Shown here piece by piece: positions 25,250 through 37,075 of a stretch of DNA of 64,000 nt. This stretch comes from Streptomyces sp. CBMA29. GTDB taxonomy: Bacteria; Actinomycetota; Actinomycetes; Streptomycetales; Streptomycetaceae. Position numbers and translations under genes: made by a program. Location of the stretch: contig NZ_MECL01000178.1 of the NCBI RefSeq assembly GCF_014596445.1, positions 1 through 64,000 on the forward strand. Direction: 5' to 3'. How positions within the stretch are numbered: the first letter of the stretch is position 1; each line of letters opens with the position of its first letter. The notes beneath the pieces are model-generated. The model did no database searches, was not told the DNA's origin, and saw only the letters and a list, made by a program, of their open reading frames with translations.

Positions 25250-25909
25250 TCAGCCGCGACCCGACCGGCCGGGCTCCCAGTCCGGCTCCCGCCCCGCGCC
25301 CCCTACGGCCTCGGCCGCCAGGCCGTCCAGCACCGGCAGCCCCGCCACCAGCAGCCCCCTGTCGTACGACCGCCGCCCGCCCGCCTCCAGCAGCCGCCAC
25401 AGATCAGGGTTGGCCGCGAGCACGCGCGGGGCGAAGGCGGCGCGCCCGCCGTCGGCGTCGATGAAGACGAGCCGGGGGGTGCGGCCGGGGAAGAGGTGGA
25501 TACGGACCAGGCGGTCGGTACGGACCCGGTGGCCGCGCAGCACGCCCCGTACCCGGAGCCAGCCGTCACCCGCGGTGACCAGGGGCGGACACAGGGCGCC
25601 GAAGACGGCGGCGGCCAGCGCGGTCCAGAACGCGGCCCGTACGGGGTCCAGGGTGCCCAGCGCCCAGTCCGCCGCGGTCAGCGCCGCGAGCAGGCCGCCC
25701 GCCAGCCCGAGGGCGACCCGGAATCCGGCGCGCCACCCGTGGTCGTACGCCGTCGCGGGCCGGTGGACGCGCACATGGCCGGGCAGCCGGCCGTACGCCG
25801 AACCGGGCCCGTATCCGGCCGCGGGCACGTGTCCGGCCGCGGGCACGTGTCCGGCCGACATCGGGGAAGCCCCCGACCGCACCGTCCGGACCGCCTCGCC
25901 GTGTCCCAT
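25250..25909 (-). CDS. Two-helix membrane protein of unknown function
   Basis: About 219 aa from ATG 25909; GGAG lies very close upstream and TAGCGT before it may be a -10, so the message may be leaderless. A Gly/Pro/His-rich N-terminus (with a duplicated AGHVPA) precedes two hydrophobic helices (about residues 60-105). A soluble domain with a PH-like strand pattern follows (GWLRVRGVLRGHRVRTDRLV, PRLVFIDADGGRAAF). This resembles bacterial PH-domain/YdbT-like or DUF58-like membrane proteins, but I cannot place it firmly. Confidence 0.6.
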   Translation of the reverse strand: MGHGEAVRTVRSGASPMSAGHVPAAGHVPAAGYGPGSAYGRLPGHVRVHRPATAYDHGWRAGFRVALGLAGGLLAALTAADWALGTLDPVRAAFWTALAAAVFGALCPPLVTAGDGWLRVRGVLRGHRVRTDRLVRIHLFPGRTPRLVFIDADGGRAAFAPRVLAANPDLWRLLEAGGRRSYDRGLLVAGLPVLDGLAAEAVGGAGREPDWEPGRSGRG

Positions 25910-26292
25910 GTCTCCGACGCTACGGACGCCCTGCGGCCCCGCGGCCGGCGTTGACGTGGCCCTGACGCCCCCGTCCACGGTCTTGACGCGACGCTGACGC
26001 GGGGCCTCCGGGCCTCCGGACCGCCGTGCCTCCGGGCCCCCACGACCCCGGCGCCGGACCGCCGCGGCTCACCCGGCTGCCGTAATCGTTCGCGCGCCGC
26101 CCCGCTGACCTGCGGCGCGGCCGTACACCCCGGCAGAACCCGGCAGGACACGGCCCGCGCCGTCAAGACGGTGTCAACGTGGCCGTCCGCCGCGCCAGGG
26201 AAGCGTTAACAGCGCAGGACGGGCCCCGGTCAGGCCGTCTCATGAGCGATGTCCTTCCGTTCGCCTCTCCACACGATCCGGGGTTCTCGCCC

Positions 26293-26376
26293 ATGTCCGA
26301 TGTTGTCTTCGTCCTCGTGACGATCGCGGTGTTCGCCGTGCTCGCCCTGGTGGTCAAGGGGGTCGAGAAGCTGTGA
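26293..26376 (+). CDS. 27-aa single-span micropeptide at the head of the kdp operon
   Basis: ATG 26293 opens a 27-residue peptide that is almost entirely one hydrophobic helix ([20 protein letters not shown]) ending in a charged KGVEKL. Its TGA overlaps the GTG of kdpF in the string GTGA, the same kind of overlap that joins the next genes. An in-frame ATG upstream (26242) would add a 17-residue soluble leader that also begins MSDV. It resembles KdpF in size and layout but is distinct in sequence. The function is unknown; a Kdp-complex accessory subunit is an inference from position. Confidence 0.65.
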   Translation: MSDVVFVLVTIAVFAVLALVVKGVEKL

Positions 26377-26462
26377 GCGCCGAGAACGTCGTCGGCCTCG
26401 TCGTGGCTGCCTGCCTGCTCGTCTACCTCGTGCTCGCCCTGATCTTCCCGGAGAAGTTCTAG
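26373..26462 (+). CDS. kdpF: KdpF, small subunit of the Kdp potassium pump
   Basis: This is a 29-aa single-helix peptide ([20 protein letters not shown]...IFPEKF) with the FPEKF-like ending typical of KdpF. It stabilises the KdpABC complex (established knowledge). Its GTG overlaps the stop of the preceding micropeptide, and its TAG shares one base with the kdpA GTG, so all three are translationally coupled. Confidence 0.9.
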   Translation: MSAENVVGLVVAACLLVYLVLALIFPEKF

Positions 26463-28125
26463 TGAACGACACTCTCGCGGGCTGGCTCCAGATCACCGTC
26501 CTGATCGCGGCACTGGCGCTGACCTACCGCCCGCTGGGCGACTACATGGCCCGCATCCTCACCACCACCAAACACCTGCGCGTCGAGCGCGGCATCTACC
26601 GGCTCGGCGGCGTCGACGGCGACGCGGACCAGAAGTGGTCGGCGTATCTGCGGGGCGTGCTGGCGTTCTCCGTGGTGTCCGTGCTCTTCCTCTACGCCTT
26701 CCAGCGGCTCCAGAACCACCTGCTGCTGTCGCTGGGCTTCGCGCCGGTCAAGGCCGACCAGGCGTTCAACACCGCCGCCTCGTTCGTGACGAACACCAAC
26801 TGGCAGTCGTACTCCGCCGAGGTGACGATGGGTCACCTGGTCCAGATGGCGGGTCTGGCGGTGCAGAATTTCGTGTCGGCCGCCGTCGGCATCGCCGTGG
26901 TCGCCGCCCTCATCCGCGGTTTCACCCGCCGCAGGACGGACCGCGTCGGCAACTTCTGGGTGGACCTGACGCGGATCGTCGTACGGCTGCTGGTGCCGAT
27001 GGCGTTCGTCTTCGCGATCGTGCTGGTCGCGGCGGGCGCGGTGCAGAATCTGCACGGCATCCACGAGATCACCACGCTGATCGGCGACAAGCAGTCGGTC
27101 ACCGGCGGCCCGGTGGCCTCGCAGGAGGTCATCAAGGAACTGGGCACCAACGGCGGCGGGTTCTACAACGCCAACTCCGCCCACCCCTTCGAGAACCCCA
27201 ACGGGATCTCCAACATCCTGGAGATCTACCTGCTGTTGGTGATCTCCTTCTCGCTGCCGCGCACCTTCGGCAAGATGATCGGCGACCACCGCCAGGGGTA
27301 CGCGATCCTCGCCGTCATGGGCCTGATCTGGGCCGCGTCGGTCGCGCTCATCACCGTCAACGAGCTGCACAGCGTGAGCAGTTCGGCCGGTCACGCGGCC
27401 GGCGGGATGATGGAGGGCAAGGAACAGCGGTTCGGGATCTGGGCGTCCACGCTCTTCGCGGCCTCGACCACGCTGACCTCGACCGGCGCCGTCAACTCCT
27501 TCCACGACTCGTTCTCGCCGGGCGGCGGCGGCATGACGATCTTCAACATGATGCTCGGCGAGATCGCGCCCGGCGGTACCGGCTCCGGTCTCTACGGCAT
27601 CCTGGTCCTCGCGATCATCGCGGTGTTCGTGGCCGGGCTGATGGTCGGCCGCACGCCGGAGTACCTGGGCAAGAAGCTCGGGGCGCGCGAGATGAAATTC
27701 GCGTCGCTGTACATCCTGGCCACGCCCGCCGTCGTCCTGATCGGCACCGGTACGGCGATGGCGCTGCCCGGCGAGCGCGCCGCGATGCTCAACTCCGGTC
27801 CGCACGGCTTCTCCGAGGTGCTGTACGCCTTCACCTCCGCCGCCAACAACAACGGCTCGGCGTTCGCGGGCCTCAGCGTCAACACCGAGTGGTACAACAC
27901 CGCGCTCGGTCTGGCGATGCTCTTCGGCCGCTTCCTGCCGATGATCTTCGTGCTGGCGCTGGCCGGTTCGCTGGCGAGACAGCAGCCGGTGCCCGTCACC
28001 GCGGGCACGCTGCCCACCCATCGGCCGCAGTTCGTCGGCCTGCTCACGGCCGTGATCATCGTGGTCGTCGGCCTCACCTACTTCCCCGCACTCTCGCTGG
28101 GTCCGCTCGCGGAAGGTCTGCACTG

Positions 28126-28126
<1 letters not shown>
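26462..28126 (+). CDS. kdpA: Potassium-transporting ATPase, KdpA subunit
   Basis: This 554-aa, ten-helix protein forms the potassium-binding channel-like subunit. The four selectivity-type loops are readable: [29 protein letters not shown] region, [12 protein letters not shown] and [13 protein letters not shown]. The GTG start overlaps the kdpF stop by one base and the TGA overlaps the kdpB ATG (TGATG). It is length-typical and intact. Confidence 0.97.
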
Positions 28127-30342
<2,216 letters not shown>

Positions 30343-30393
30343 CCGCCGCCTCCGGGCGAGCGACATCTCTTCACGAAAGGACGGTGCGACACG

Positions 30394-31023
30394 ATGTTCA
30401 CGTTCCACTCCAGCGCGGTCCGCAGACACCTCTCGGCGCTCCGCATTCTGCTGCTGATGACCGTGATCGCGGGGGTCGTCTACCCGCTGGCCGTCACGGG
30501 CGTCGCCCAAGTCGCCTTCAGCGGCAGGGCGAACGGCTCCGAGGTCACGCAGAACGGCCACGTCGTCGGGTCCCGGCAGCTCGGGCAGAGCTTCGACCTG
30601 CCGAAGAAGAACCCCGACGACGCCGACGAGGCGGCCCGCCCGGACCCCCGGTGGTTCCAGCCGCGGCCGTCGGCCGGCGGCTACGACCCGCTGGCCTCCG
30701 GCGCGTCCAACCTCGGGCCCAACAACCCGGACCTGGTCAAGACGATCGAGCAGCGCCGCAAGGACGTCGCCGCCTTCGACGGGGTCGATCCGGCCTCGGT
30801 CCCGGTCGACGCGGTGACCGCCTCGGGCTCGGGCCTGGACCCGGACATCTCGCCCGCGTACGCGTACGAGCAGGTGAACCGGGTCGCCAAGGCCCGGGGG
30901 CTCTCCGCCGACGCGGTACGCGAGTTGGTCGCCGGCCATGTGTCGGGGCGCGAGCTGGGCTTTCTCGGCCAGAAGCACGTCAATGTCCTCGACCTCAATC
31001 GGGCGTTGGCGGCGCGGCACTGA
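30394..31023 (+). CDS. kdpC: Potassium-transporting ATPase, KdpC subunit
   Basis: The 209-aa protein has one N-terminal membrane helix (about residues 18-40) and an external domain with the family blocks SRQLGQSFDLPK, WFQPRPSAGGYDPLASGASN and PDLVKTIEQRR, ending in RELGFLGQKHVNVLDLNRAL. It completes the complex. A 51-bp gap with GAAAGGA separates it from kdpB. The kdpDE sensor-regulator pair is not next to it within the window, so control is presumably from elsewhere. Confidence 0.96.
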   Translation: MFTFHSSAVRRHLSALRILLLMTVIAGVVYPLAVTGVAQVAFSGRANGSEVTQNGHVVGSRQLGQSFDLPKKNPDDADEAARPDPRWFQPRPSAGGYDPLASGASNLGPNNPDLVKTIEQRRKDVAAFDGVDPASVPVDAVTASGSGLDPDISPAYAYEQVNRVAKARGLSADAVRELVAGHVSGRELGFLGQKHVNVLDLNRALAARH

Positions 31024-31167
31024 ACTCCCTACGCGTTCGGGGTATTTCCCGGGTGCGCCGTCAGCCCTCCGGTATACGCTTCCGCCGAAACGGATGCGCG
31101 TGCCGGGGGGCTTTCCGGGCTTTCGCATTCCCGGGGCAGGGGGAGGGCCATCACGGACCGGCTCAGT

Positions 31168-31557
31168 GTGCGGAGCGTTCTCGGGCGGGTCGAGGCCATT
31201 GAGGACTGGCTGCTGACCTCGGAGGAATGGCGTGCGGTGGGGGCCGCGCTGGACGGGTTGAGCACGGCGCTGGCGGACGGGAGCGAGGAGGGCGTACGCG
31301 ACGCGCTCGGCGCGCTCCAGGCGCTGGAGGAGTCGCGGCGCGCGCTGGCGCGTCCCGGCCCGGTGAAGTCCTTCATCCCGCAGCGGCAGCGCGAGCAGCG
31401 CAACATCCTGGTGCGGCGGCTCACGCTTGACCTGAGCAGGGAGGACCGGGGCCCGGCGGCCGGCCCTTCGACGGGCTCCTCGGCCGGCTCCTCGGCTGAG
31501 CCCTCGGCTGGCCCCTCGCCCGGCGGCGGGCCGTCCGCGACAGGACCCGCAACCTGA
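31168..31557 (+). CDS. CATRA-associated small protein (CATASP-like)
   Basis: 129 aa from GTG 31168, or about 135 aa if translation starts at an in-frame ATC at 31150 close behind GGGGGAGG. The helical core (VEAIEDWLLTSEEWRAVGAA and ALQALEESRRALARPGPVKS...REQRNILVRRL) is followed by a disordered Ser/Gly/Ala/Pro tail with repeated GSSAG-like units. I assign it to the small first gene of CATRA conflict operons from its position and helical pattern. Its TGA overlaps the ATG of the next gene. It may hold the downstream protease in check or link it to a sensor; that is inference. Confidence 0.65.
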   Translation: MRSVLGRVEAIEDWLLTSEEWRAVGAALDGLSTALADGSEEGVRDALGALQALEESRRALARPGPVKSFIPQRQREQRNILVRRLTLDLSREDRGPAAGPSTGSSAGSSAEPSAGPSPGGGPSATGPAT

Positions 31558-33167
31558 TGCGCGGCATCGTCAAACCGGCCCTGCTCATCGCCTGCTTCGC
31601 CCCCGCCGGCCCCGCCGACGACGAATCCGCCCACGCCTATCTCAACGATCTCTGGAAGGCATGCCAAGCGCTCGGCATGACATCGCCGATTACCGGACTT
31701 CCGTTTCCGGCGGGCCGTTTACCGGCCGTTCCCGGCCATACGAAGGACCTGGAAATCCTCGCGGCGGCCGAACGCGGCGGTGGCACCTCCGTTCACTCCG
31801 CCTTCGTCTTCGCGGAACACGACACCGTCGGTCTGATCGCGCTCCTCGCCCCGAATGACACCCATTCCGGCCTCGAACAGTGGAATGACCTGCTGACCGA
31901 ATGGAACACGGCGGTCGCGAGCACCGGACGGCCGCGCGCCGGGCCCCCGCCGGACGGAATCCTCGGCGAATTCCGCGTCTTCGAGGCATTGCGCCGGCGC
32001 ACCGTCGGCGTGAACGACCGGACGGTGTGCGAGGAGATACGCCGGTACGGTCCGCCGGTGCCGGGACCGGGCTCCGGCGGTACGGGCTCAGGCTCCGGCG
32101 GTACGGCCTCGGGCTCCGGCGGCGACGGCGACGGCGCCTGGTGGCGCGGCTTCGACCGTACCGACCACGGCTTCGACGTATGGCGGCCCGACGAGGACCC
32201 GGCGCACGACGCCGTCTCCCACCTCTACGTGCTCGCCCCGGCCGCGCTGGAGGCCGAGTTGGACGCCTGGGCGTGGGCCGTGGACGGTGAGAGCGGACTG
32301 CGACCGCTGACCCGCTATCTGCTGCACGCCTCGAAACTGCGGTACGAGGCACGGCAGTACGCGGCCGACGAGCCGGTGCATGTACGAGTCGAGGTGAGTG
32401 ACCGTCACACGCGCGAGCTGCTGCGGGAGTTGGAGCCCGCAGCCGCCGGGCAGCCGATCGCGCTCGGCCGGGTGCTGCGCGCGGCGGCGCTGCTGGACGG
32501 GACGCAGCTCGGCGCGCAGGGCATGACGTGGACGATCACGGGCTTGCGGCAGTTGAGCCGTACGGTCGCCATCGCCGCCGCCAACATGCGTATCCACGCG
32601 CCCGTCGTCCACCGCCAGGGCCCCGGCCCGTCCTGGCCCGAGGCCGACCTCGCGGCGGCCGGCGCGCTGATCGAACAGGCCGAGAGCGACCAGGTGTATC
32701 TGGAGACGACCCGTGAACGCGCCGAGGCGGCACGGGCGTTGGCGACCACCATCGTGGACCGCGCCTTCGACGACCGGCGCGGGAAGCTGACGCTCATCCA
32801 GGGCTCGGTGCTGGGCGCTGCGGCCACCGCGCTCGCCGCCGTCCAGTCGTTCTCGTACCACGTACCGCTCTCCCGCTTCCTCCAGTCGCCCGCCATCGCC
32901 GTGCTCACCGCGCTCGCCCTGGCGCTGCCGCTGACCGTGCTGCGCTGGGCGGGCGTCAGGGCGACCACCTCCTACGCGTGGCTGGTCAGTTGGGCGGCCG
33001 GGCTGGTCGGCGCGTCCCTGTGCTGGCTGGTGACCGTCCTGGTCCGCCGCCACCTCGACCTCGGACCGCTCCCCGTCGCCGTGACACTGCCCTGCGCCGT
33101 GGTGTCGGGGCTGATCGCGTACGGCGCATCCCGCTGGCTCACCCGACGGCACCGAGGTTTCCCATGA
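31557..33167 (+). CDS. CATRA-type membrane protein (BN6_48550-like)
   Basis: This 536-aa protein has an N-terminal domain (about residues 1-165, LIACFAPAGPADDESAHAYL...DLWKACQALG) and a Gly/Ser linker (about 170-200, PGSGGTGSGSGGTASGSGG). A helical middle region (about 215-400) follows, then about four C-terminal membrane helices (410-530). This is the layout of the CASPASE/TPR-repeat-associated (CATRA) protein of predicted NTP-independent or STAND-linked actinobacterial conflict systems. The RGKLTLIQGSVLGAAATALA segment enters the first helix. It probably anchors the system to the membrane. The stop overlaps the next start (ATGA). Confidence 0.7.
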   Translation: MRGIVKPALLIACFAPAGPADDESAHAYLNDLWKACQALGMTSPITGLPFPAGRLPAVPGHTKDLEILAAAERGGGTSVHSAFVFAEHDTVGLIALLAPNDTHSGLEQWNDLLTEWNTAVASTGRPRAGPPPDGILGEFRVFEALRRRTVGVNDRTVCEEIRRYGPPVPGPGSGGTGSGSGGTASGSGGDGDGAWWRGFDRTDHGFDVWRPDEDPAHDAVSHLYVLAPAALEAELDAWAWAVDGESGLRPLTRYLLHASKLRYEARQYAADEPVHVRVEVSDRHTRELLRELEPAAAGQPIALGRVLRAAALLDGTQLGAQGMTWTITGLRQLSRTVAIAAANMRIHAPVVHRQGPGPSWPEADLAAAGALIEQAESDQVYLETTRERAEAARALATTIVDRAFDDRRGKLTLIQGSVLGAAATALAAVQSFSYHVPLSRFLQSPAIAVLTALALALPLTVLRWAGVRATTSYAWLVSWAAGLVGASLCWLVTVLVRRHLDLGPLPVAVTLPCAVVSGLIAYGASRWLTRRHRGFP

Positions 33168-35899
33168 CATCCGCAGCACCCTCCCCAGAAGGCGCCTTAG
33201 GGCGGGAGCCCGGCCCCGAGGCCGCGTCGGCCCCCGGCGGGGAATCCGCCTCCTCCGCCATCCGGGCCTTCGTCGAGACGCTGGACGTCGAGGATCTGAT
33301 CGCCCGCTTCGACGTCGACTTCGACATCCCCATGCGCCAGTCCGACGCCGTCGGCATGCTGCGGCTCGCGGACGCGCACAGCCCGGCCCCCGGCGGCGGC
33401 CCGCGGACGACCGCGCGGCGCGTCGGCGCGTACTGGTGCGAGATCGTCCGGGCGGACATGGCGTACGAGCCGCTGACCGGCCTCCAGTTCATCGACGCGT
33501 CCAGGGCCGACGCGGAAGGGCTGCTGGCGCGCCTGGAGCAGGCGCCGGACGAATTCGCCTCCTACGCGGTGGCCCGCTGGTACGACGGCGCCGGCCGTAT
33601 CCGGTACCGGCTGGGCGACTTCACCCCGGCCAGGATCGCCTTCGGTACGGCTGTGCGCGCGGCTGCGGCGGCCGGGCTGTGGTGGGTACTGCCCGACCTG
33701 CGGAGCAATCAGGCGCGCGCCGCCTTCGAGGAGCGCAGCCAGACCGCGCGCGACCGCCAGGGAGGAACCGACGCGCACGGCCTCGTACCGGAGTTGGAGG
33801 CGTTGTGCGCCGATATCCGCGCCGGGATACGGGAGTTCGGGATCGCGCTGCCCGCCTCGCCCGACGCGCCGCCCCGGCACCGGGAGTTCCTGCGCGGCTA
33901 CGCGAACGCCCTGCACAATCTGGCGACGGCGGTGCGGCAGGACGGCGACGCGGGCCGGGCGCTGGACGTCATCGGCGAGTCGCTGGCGGTCAGCCGGGCC
34001 CTCGGCGACTCCTACCGGGTCGCCCAGTCGGCGAATCTGAGCGCGCAGTGCGATCCCGCGAACGCCGTCGCGTACTACGAGGACCTGCTCGACCAGCCCT
34101 GGGCGCGCGGCGCCCGGATCGCCCGGCAGAATCTCGCGATCAGGAGGGGCGGCCCCGAAGGGCTGGCCGAACTGGCGTCGATGCTCGACGAGTTGGAGCG
34201 GGACGACAGCGGCATCGGCCGCCAGACCGGGATGGACGTCGACTTCTACGCGTACACGGTGCGCGGCTACGCGCGGGTGGCCGGGCGGCTCCCCGAGGAC
34301 AGCCGTCCCGCCGACGTCCTGGACCGCCGCCTGACCATGGCCAGGACCGTACGCGGCGCCGTCGCGCTGCCGGTCTACAAGCGGGCCTACGCGCGGCACA
34401 TGCGGCCCGCGTACCTCCAGGCCGTCGCGGCGCGGGTCGAGACGGGCGACGGGTCGCGGGAGAATCTGGAGCAGATCCTGTCGCTGGTCGAGGAGTCCTC
34501 GGGGCGCGAACTGCTCGACCTGCTCGGCTCCTCCCGGCCGCCGTTGCTGGCGCCGCCGACGGCCCGTCAGGCGGGCGCCGAGACAAGGGAGTCCGGATCG
34601 GAGCCGCCGCCGGGTACGGGACGGCGGGCCGCTCCCGGCACCCTGGCGGACGAGGAGGCGGAGCGGCTGCGGACGCTGATCGTGCGGCGCGAGCAGGAGT
34701 ACGAGGAGTGGTTCCTCCAGCATCCGCTCACCTCGGCCACGCACGACGAGGACATCGCCCACCAGCTCGTGCAGTACACCCTCAACCACCAAGGGTCGTG
34801 CGTGGTGCGGTACTTCAGCTACGCGGCGCCGGACGGGGTGCGCCGCGACGGCGGTGCGGGCGCCGCCGTCGGGGACCGGCTCGGGGTCATGGTGTGCCGC
34901 GAGGGCCTGCTGACGCTGCTGCCCGCCGTCCCGTACGACGACGTGACCGCGCTGGCGCGGGAGGTGACCGCCGACCTGGAGGCGGGCGCGCCCGGCGCCG
35001 AGACCTGCCACCGGATCTGGGACCTGCTGATCGCGCCGGTCTGGGAACACGCCACGCGCGGAGGCCCGTTGACGCATCTCACGCTCATCCCGACCGACGA
35101 CCTCTTCGCGATGCCGCTGCATGTCGCGGCCGAGCGCGGCGACGACCGGCCGCTGGCGGCGCGCGTACCGCTGTCGCACTCGGTGAGCGTCGCGGCCTTC
35201 GTGACCCGTGGACGGCACCTGCTCAAAAGGCAGTTGGCGGAGCGGGACGACGATCTGGCGGCGCTGCTGGTGACCGACGCGCACGCGACGGGCCGCGAGG
35301 TCGTCGGCACCGGATGGCCGCCGGAGCACATCGTGCTGGCCGGTGACGTCTTCGGCGGCTTCCCCGACCCCGCCACGGCCCCGGGGCCCGCGCAGCGGCA
35401 CCCGGCCGACTGGTCGGGGGTGGCGGCGCTCGTGGAGTGCAAGCCCGAGTTCTTCGTCTACGCCGGGCACGGCACGTACGTGGACACCGCCGAGGGCGCG
35501 GGGCCGCTGCTCAACCTCGGCCAGGAGGACGTCCTCACGCAGTTCGACCTCGCCCTGCACCTGAGCCTGCCGCGCAACAAGCTGACCGTGCTCGGCGCGT
35601 GCCTCGCGGGCCAGGGCATGCGCTCGGACGGCGGCGACGTGCTGGGCTTCATGCGGTCGCTGATGGTCAGCGGCGCGGGCGCGATCGGCGTTCCGCTGTG
35701 GAAGGTCCTCGACACCACGATGGTCGCCACCGTGCGCGCCCTGCTGCGCGAGAGCCGCCGCGTGCTGGGCCCGGGGCCGGCCGGAACCGGCGTCTTCGAC
35801 GTCGTCGAGACCCTGCACCGGCACTACCGGGAGGACATCGAGTCGTACGACGGGCTCGCCGCGCGCGTCGAACGCCTGCCGCTGGCGCTGTACTTGTGA
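33164..35899 (+). CDS. TPR-CHAT caspase-like protease
   Basis: This 911-aa protein starts at ATG 33164, overlapping the CATRA stop. The N-terminal and middle parts (about residues 25-560) are alpha-helical TPR-like sequence. From about 580 there is a CHAT-type caspase-fold domain. The predicted catalytic dyad is His769 in FFVYAGHGTYVD and Cys813 in LTVLGACLAGQGMRS, followed by SLMVSGAGAIGVPLWKVLDT. LTHLTLIPTDDLFAMPLHVA is the usual strand before the dyad. It is the likely effector of the operon: activation would lead to cleavage of host targets and abortive infection or death (inference from CHAT systems such as Craspase-associated TPR-CHAT). Confidence 0.88.
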   Translation: MTSAAPSPEGALGREPGPEAASAPGGESASSAIRAFVETLDVEDLIARFDVDFDIPMRQSDAVGMLRLADAHSPAPGGGPRTTARRVGAYWCEIVRADMAYEPLTGLQFIDASRADAEGLLARLEQAPDEFASYAVARWYDGAGRIRYRLGDFTPARIAFGTAVRAAAAAGLWWVLPDLRSNQARAAFEERSQTARDRQGGTDAHGLVPELEALCADIRAGIREFGIALPASPDAPPRHREFLRGYANALHNLATAVRQDGDAGRALDVIGESLAVSRALGDSYRVAQSANLSAQCDPANAVAYYEDLLDQPWARGARIARQNLAIRRGGPEGLAELASMLDELERDDSGIGRQTGMDVDFYAYTVRGYARVAGRLPEDSRPADVLDRRLTMARTVRGAVALPVYKRAYARHMRPAYLQAVAARVETGDGSRENLEQILSLVEESSGRELLDLLGSSRPPLLAPPTARQAGAETRESGSEPPPGTGRRAAPGTLADEEAERLRTLIVRREQEYEEWFLQHPLTSATHDEDIAHQLVQYTLNHQGSCVVRYFSYAAPDGVRRDGGAGAAVGDRLGVMVCREGLLTLLPAVPYDDVTALAREVTADLEAGAPGAETCHRIWDLLIAPVWEHATRGGPLTHLTLIPTDDLFAMPLHVAAERGDDRPLAARVPLSHSVSVAAFVTRGRHLLKRQLAERDDDLAALLVTDAHATGREVVGTGWPPEHIVLAGDVFGGFPDPATAPGPAQRHPADWSGVAALVECKPEFFVYAGHGTYVDTAEGAGPLLNLGQEDVLTQFDLALHLSLPRNKLTVLGACLAGQGMRSDGGDVLGFMRSLMVSGAGAIGVPLWKVLDTTMVATVRALLRESRRVLGPGPAGTGVFDVVETLHRHYREDIESYDGLAARVERLPLALYL

Positions 35900-35987
35900 A
35901 CCTATGATCGGGCCGGGCGACGGGCGACGGGCGACAAGCCGACGACCGACACAGCGACGATCACCGACGACGGGGCAGGAGACGGGG

Positions 35988-36866
35988 ATGGGCATCGCCG
36001 AGGACGGGACGTCGGGCGGCAGCGGCTCGGACAGCGGTGGTTCCGGGGGTGGTTCCGGCAGCGGTTCCCGGGGTGGCTCCGGCGGTGCTTCCGGGGGTAC
36101 GGAGGGGGCCGCCGCCCGGGAGGCCGACCGGGTCCGGGAGCGGCGCCGCGCCCGGCTGGCGGCGTACGACGAACTGCGGTCCATGCGGCCCGAGTTGTTC
36201 GAGAATCCGCCCGGCGCGGCCGTCGAGATCCTGCTCGACGGCGCGGACCAGGACGAAGTGACCCGGCAGACGGCCGAGTCGGCGGTCGCCTTCGGCCTGT
36301 CGGAGGACGTCGGGGACATCGGCGTGGTCTACCGGGACCCGTATCTGCGGCTGGTGCGCGACGCGGTCCGGTTCAGGAGCGGGCGGCTCGGTACGTACAT
36401 CCGCGCGGTGGGCGACACCGCGATCGGCGGGGCCGCCGCGCTGCCCGTGCTCAGCGACGGGCGGATCGTCCTGCTGCACCACTTCCGGCACGCGACCCGC
36501 GCCTGGCACTGGGAGATCCCGCGCGGCTTCGGCGAAGCGGGCGAGGGCGGCGAGGCGACCGCGCGGCGCGAGGCCCGCGAGGAGCTGGGCTGCGAGGTGC
36601 GCGAGGTCGTGCACCTCGGCTCCTTCGCCTCGGACTCCGGACTGAGCGCGGTCGCCGACCAGTTGTACCTCGCGCGCGTCGAGGCGGACGACTTCAGCGA
36701 GGAGCCGGACGAGGGCGCGCTGGAGGAGGGCATCGCCCGGCGGCTGGCGCTGACCCCCGAGGCGTTCCACGCCATGCTGGTGGACGGCGCGATCTCGGAC
36801 GGTTACACGCTGTCGGCGTACGGACTGGCTACGGCGCGCGGGCTGTTGGAGCGGCCGGGCGGCTGA
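35988..36866 (+). CDS. Nudix hydrolase with Gly/Ser-rich N-terminus
   Basis: 292 aa from ATG 35988 (GGAGACGGGG directly upstream). Residues about 8-45 are a Gly/Ser repeat; the helical segment to about 90 is followed by an ADP-ribose-pyrophosphatase-like Nudix fold. The Nudix box is GFGEAGEGGEATARREAREELG in part, matching Gx5Ex7REUxEExG fully. The LLHHFRHATRAWHWEIPRG strand precedes it. It begins 88 bp after the CHAT gene in the same direction, so it may be a fourth gene of the conflict operon, perhaps clearing a nucleotide signal; a housekeeping role is equally possible. Confidence 0.85.
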   Translation: MGIAEDGTSGGSGSDSGGSGGGSGSGSRGGSGGASGGTEGAAAREADRVRERRRARLAAYDELRSMRPELFENPPGAAVEILLDGADQDEVTRQTAESAVAFGLSEDVGDIGVVYRDPYLRLVRDAVRFRSGRLGTYIRAVGDTAIGGAAALPVLSDGRIVLLHHFRHATRAWHWEIPRGFGEAGEGGEATARREAREELGCEVREVVHLGSFASDSGLSAVADQLYLARVEADDFSEEPDEGALEEGIARRLALTPEAFHAMLVDGAISDGYTLSAYGLATARGLLERPGG

Positions 36867-37075
36867 CGCGCGCATACCTGTGACGTATGAGGCAAGACGT
36901 GACGTGAGGCGTGTGGTGTGACGGGCGGTGAGCGACGTCACCGGCGGAGTGCGCCCGGCGCGAGCCCTTGCGCCGTACGCCTTCTGGTCCGGCGGCATTT
37001 CCCGTTCCGCTTGCGCGGACACCGCGAGTGACGGTGGACTGTACGCCTGCCCCGCCACGACCACCCGGAGGGCTC

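Noticed and set aside
26459-28123. 554-codon frame antisense to kdpA
   Set aside because: Exact mirror of kdpA on the other strand; kdpA motifs are unambiguous.
31168-35899. CATRA operon interpreted as a gasdermin or type III-E (Craspase) locus
   Set aside because: A TPR-CHAT protease is present, but no gasdermin-like pore former or gRAMP/Cas7-11 gene is nearby.
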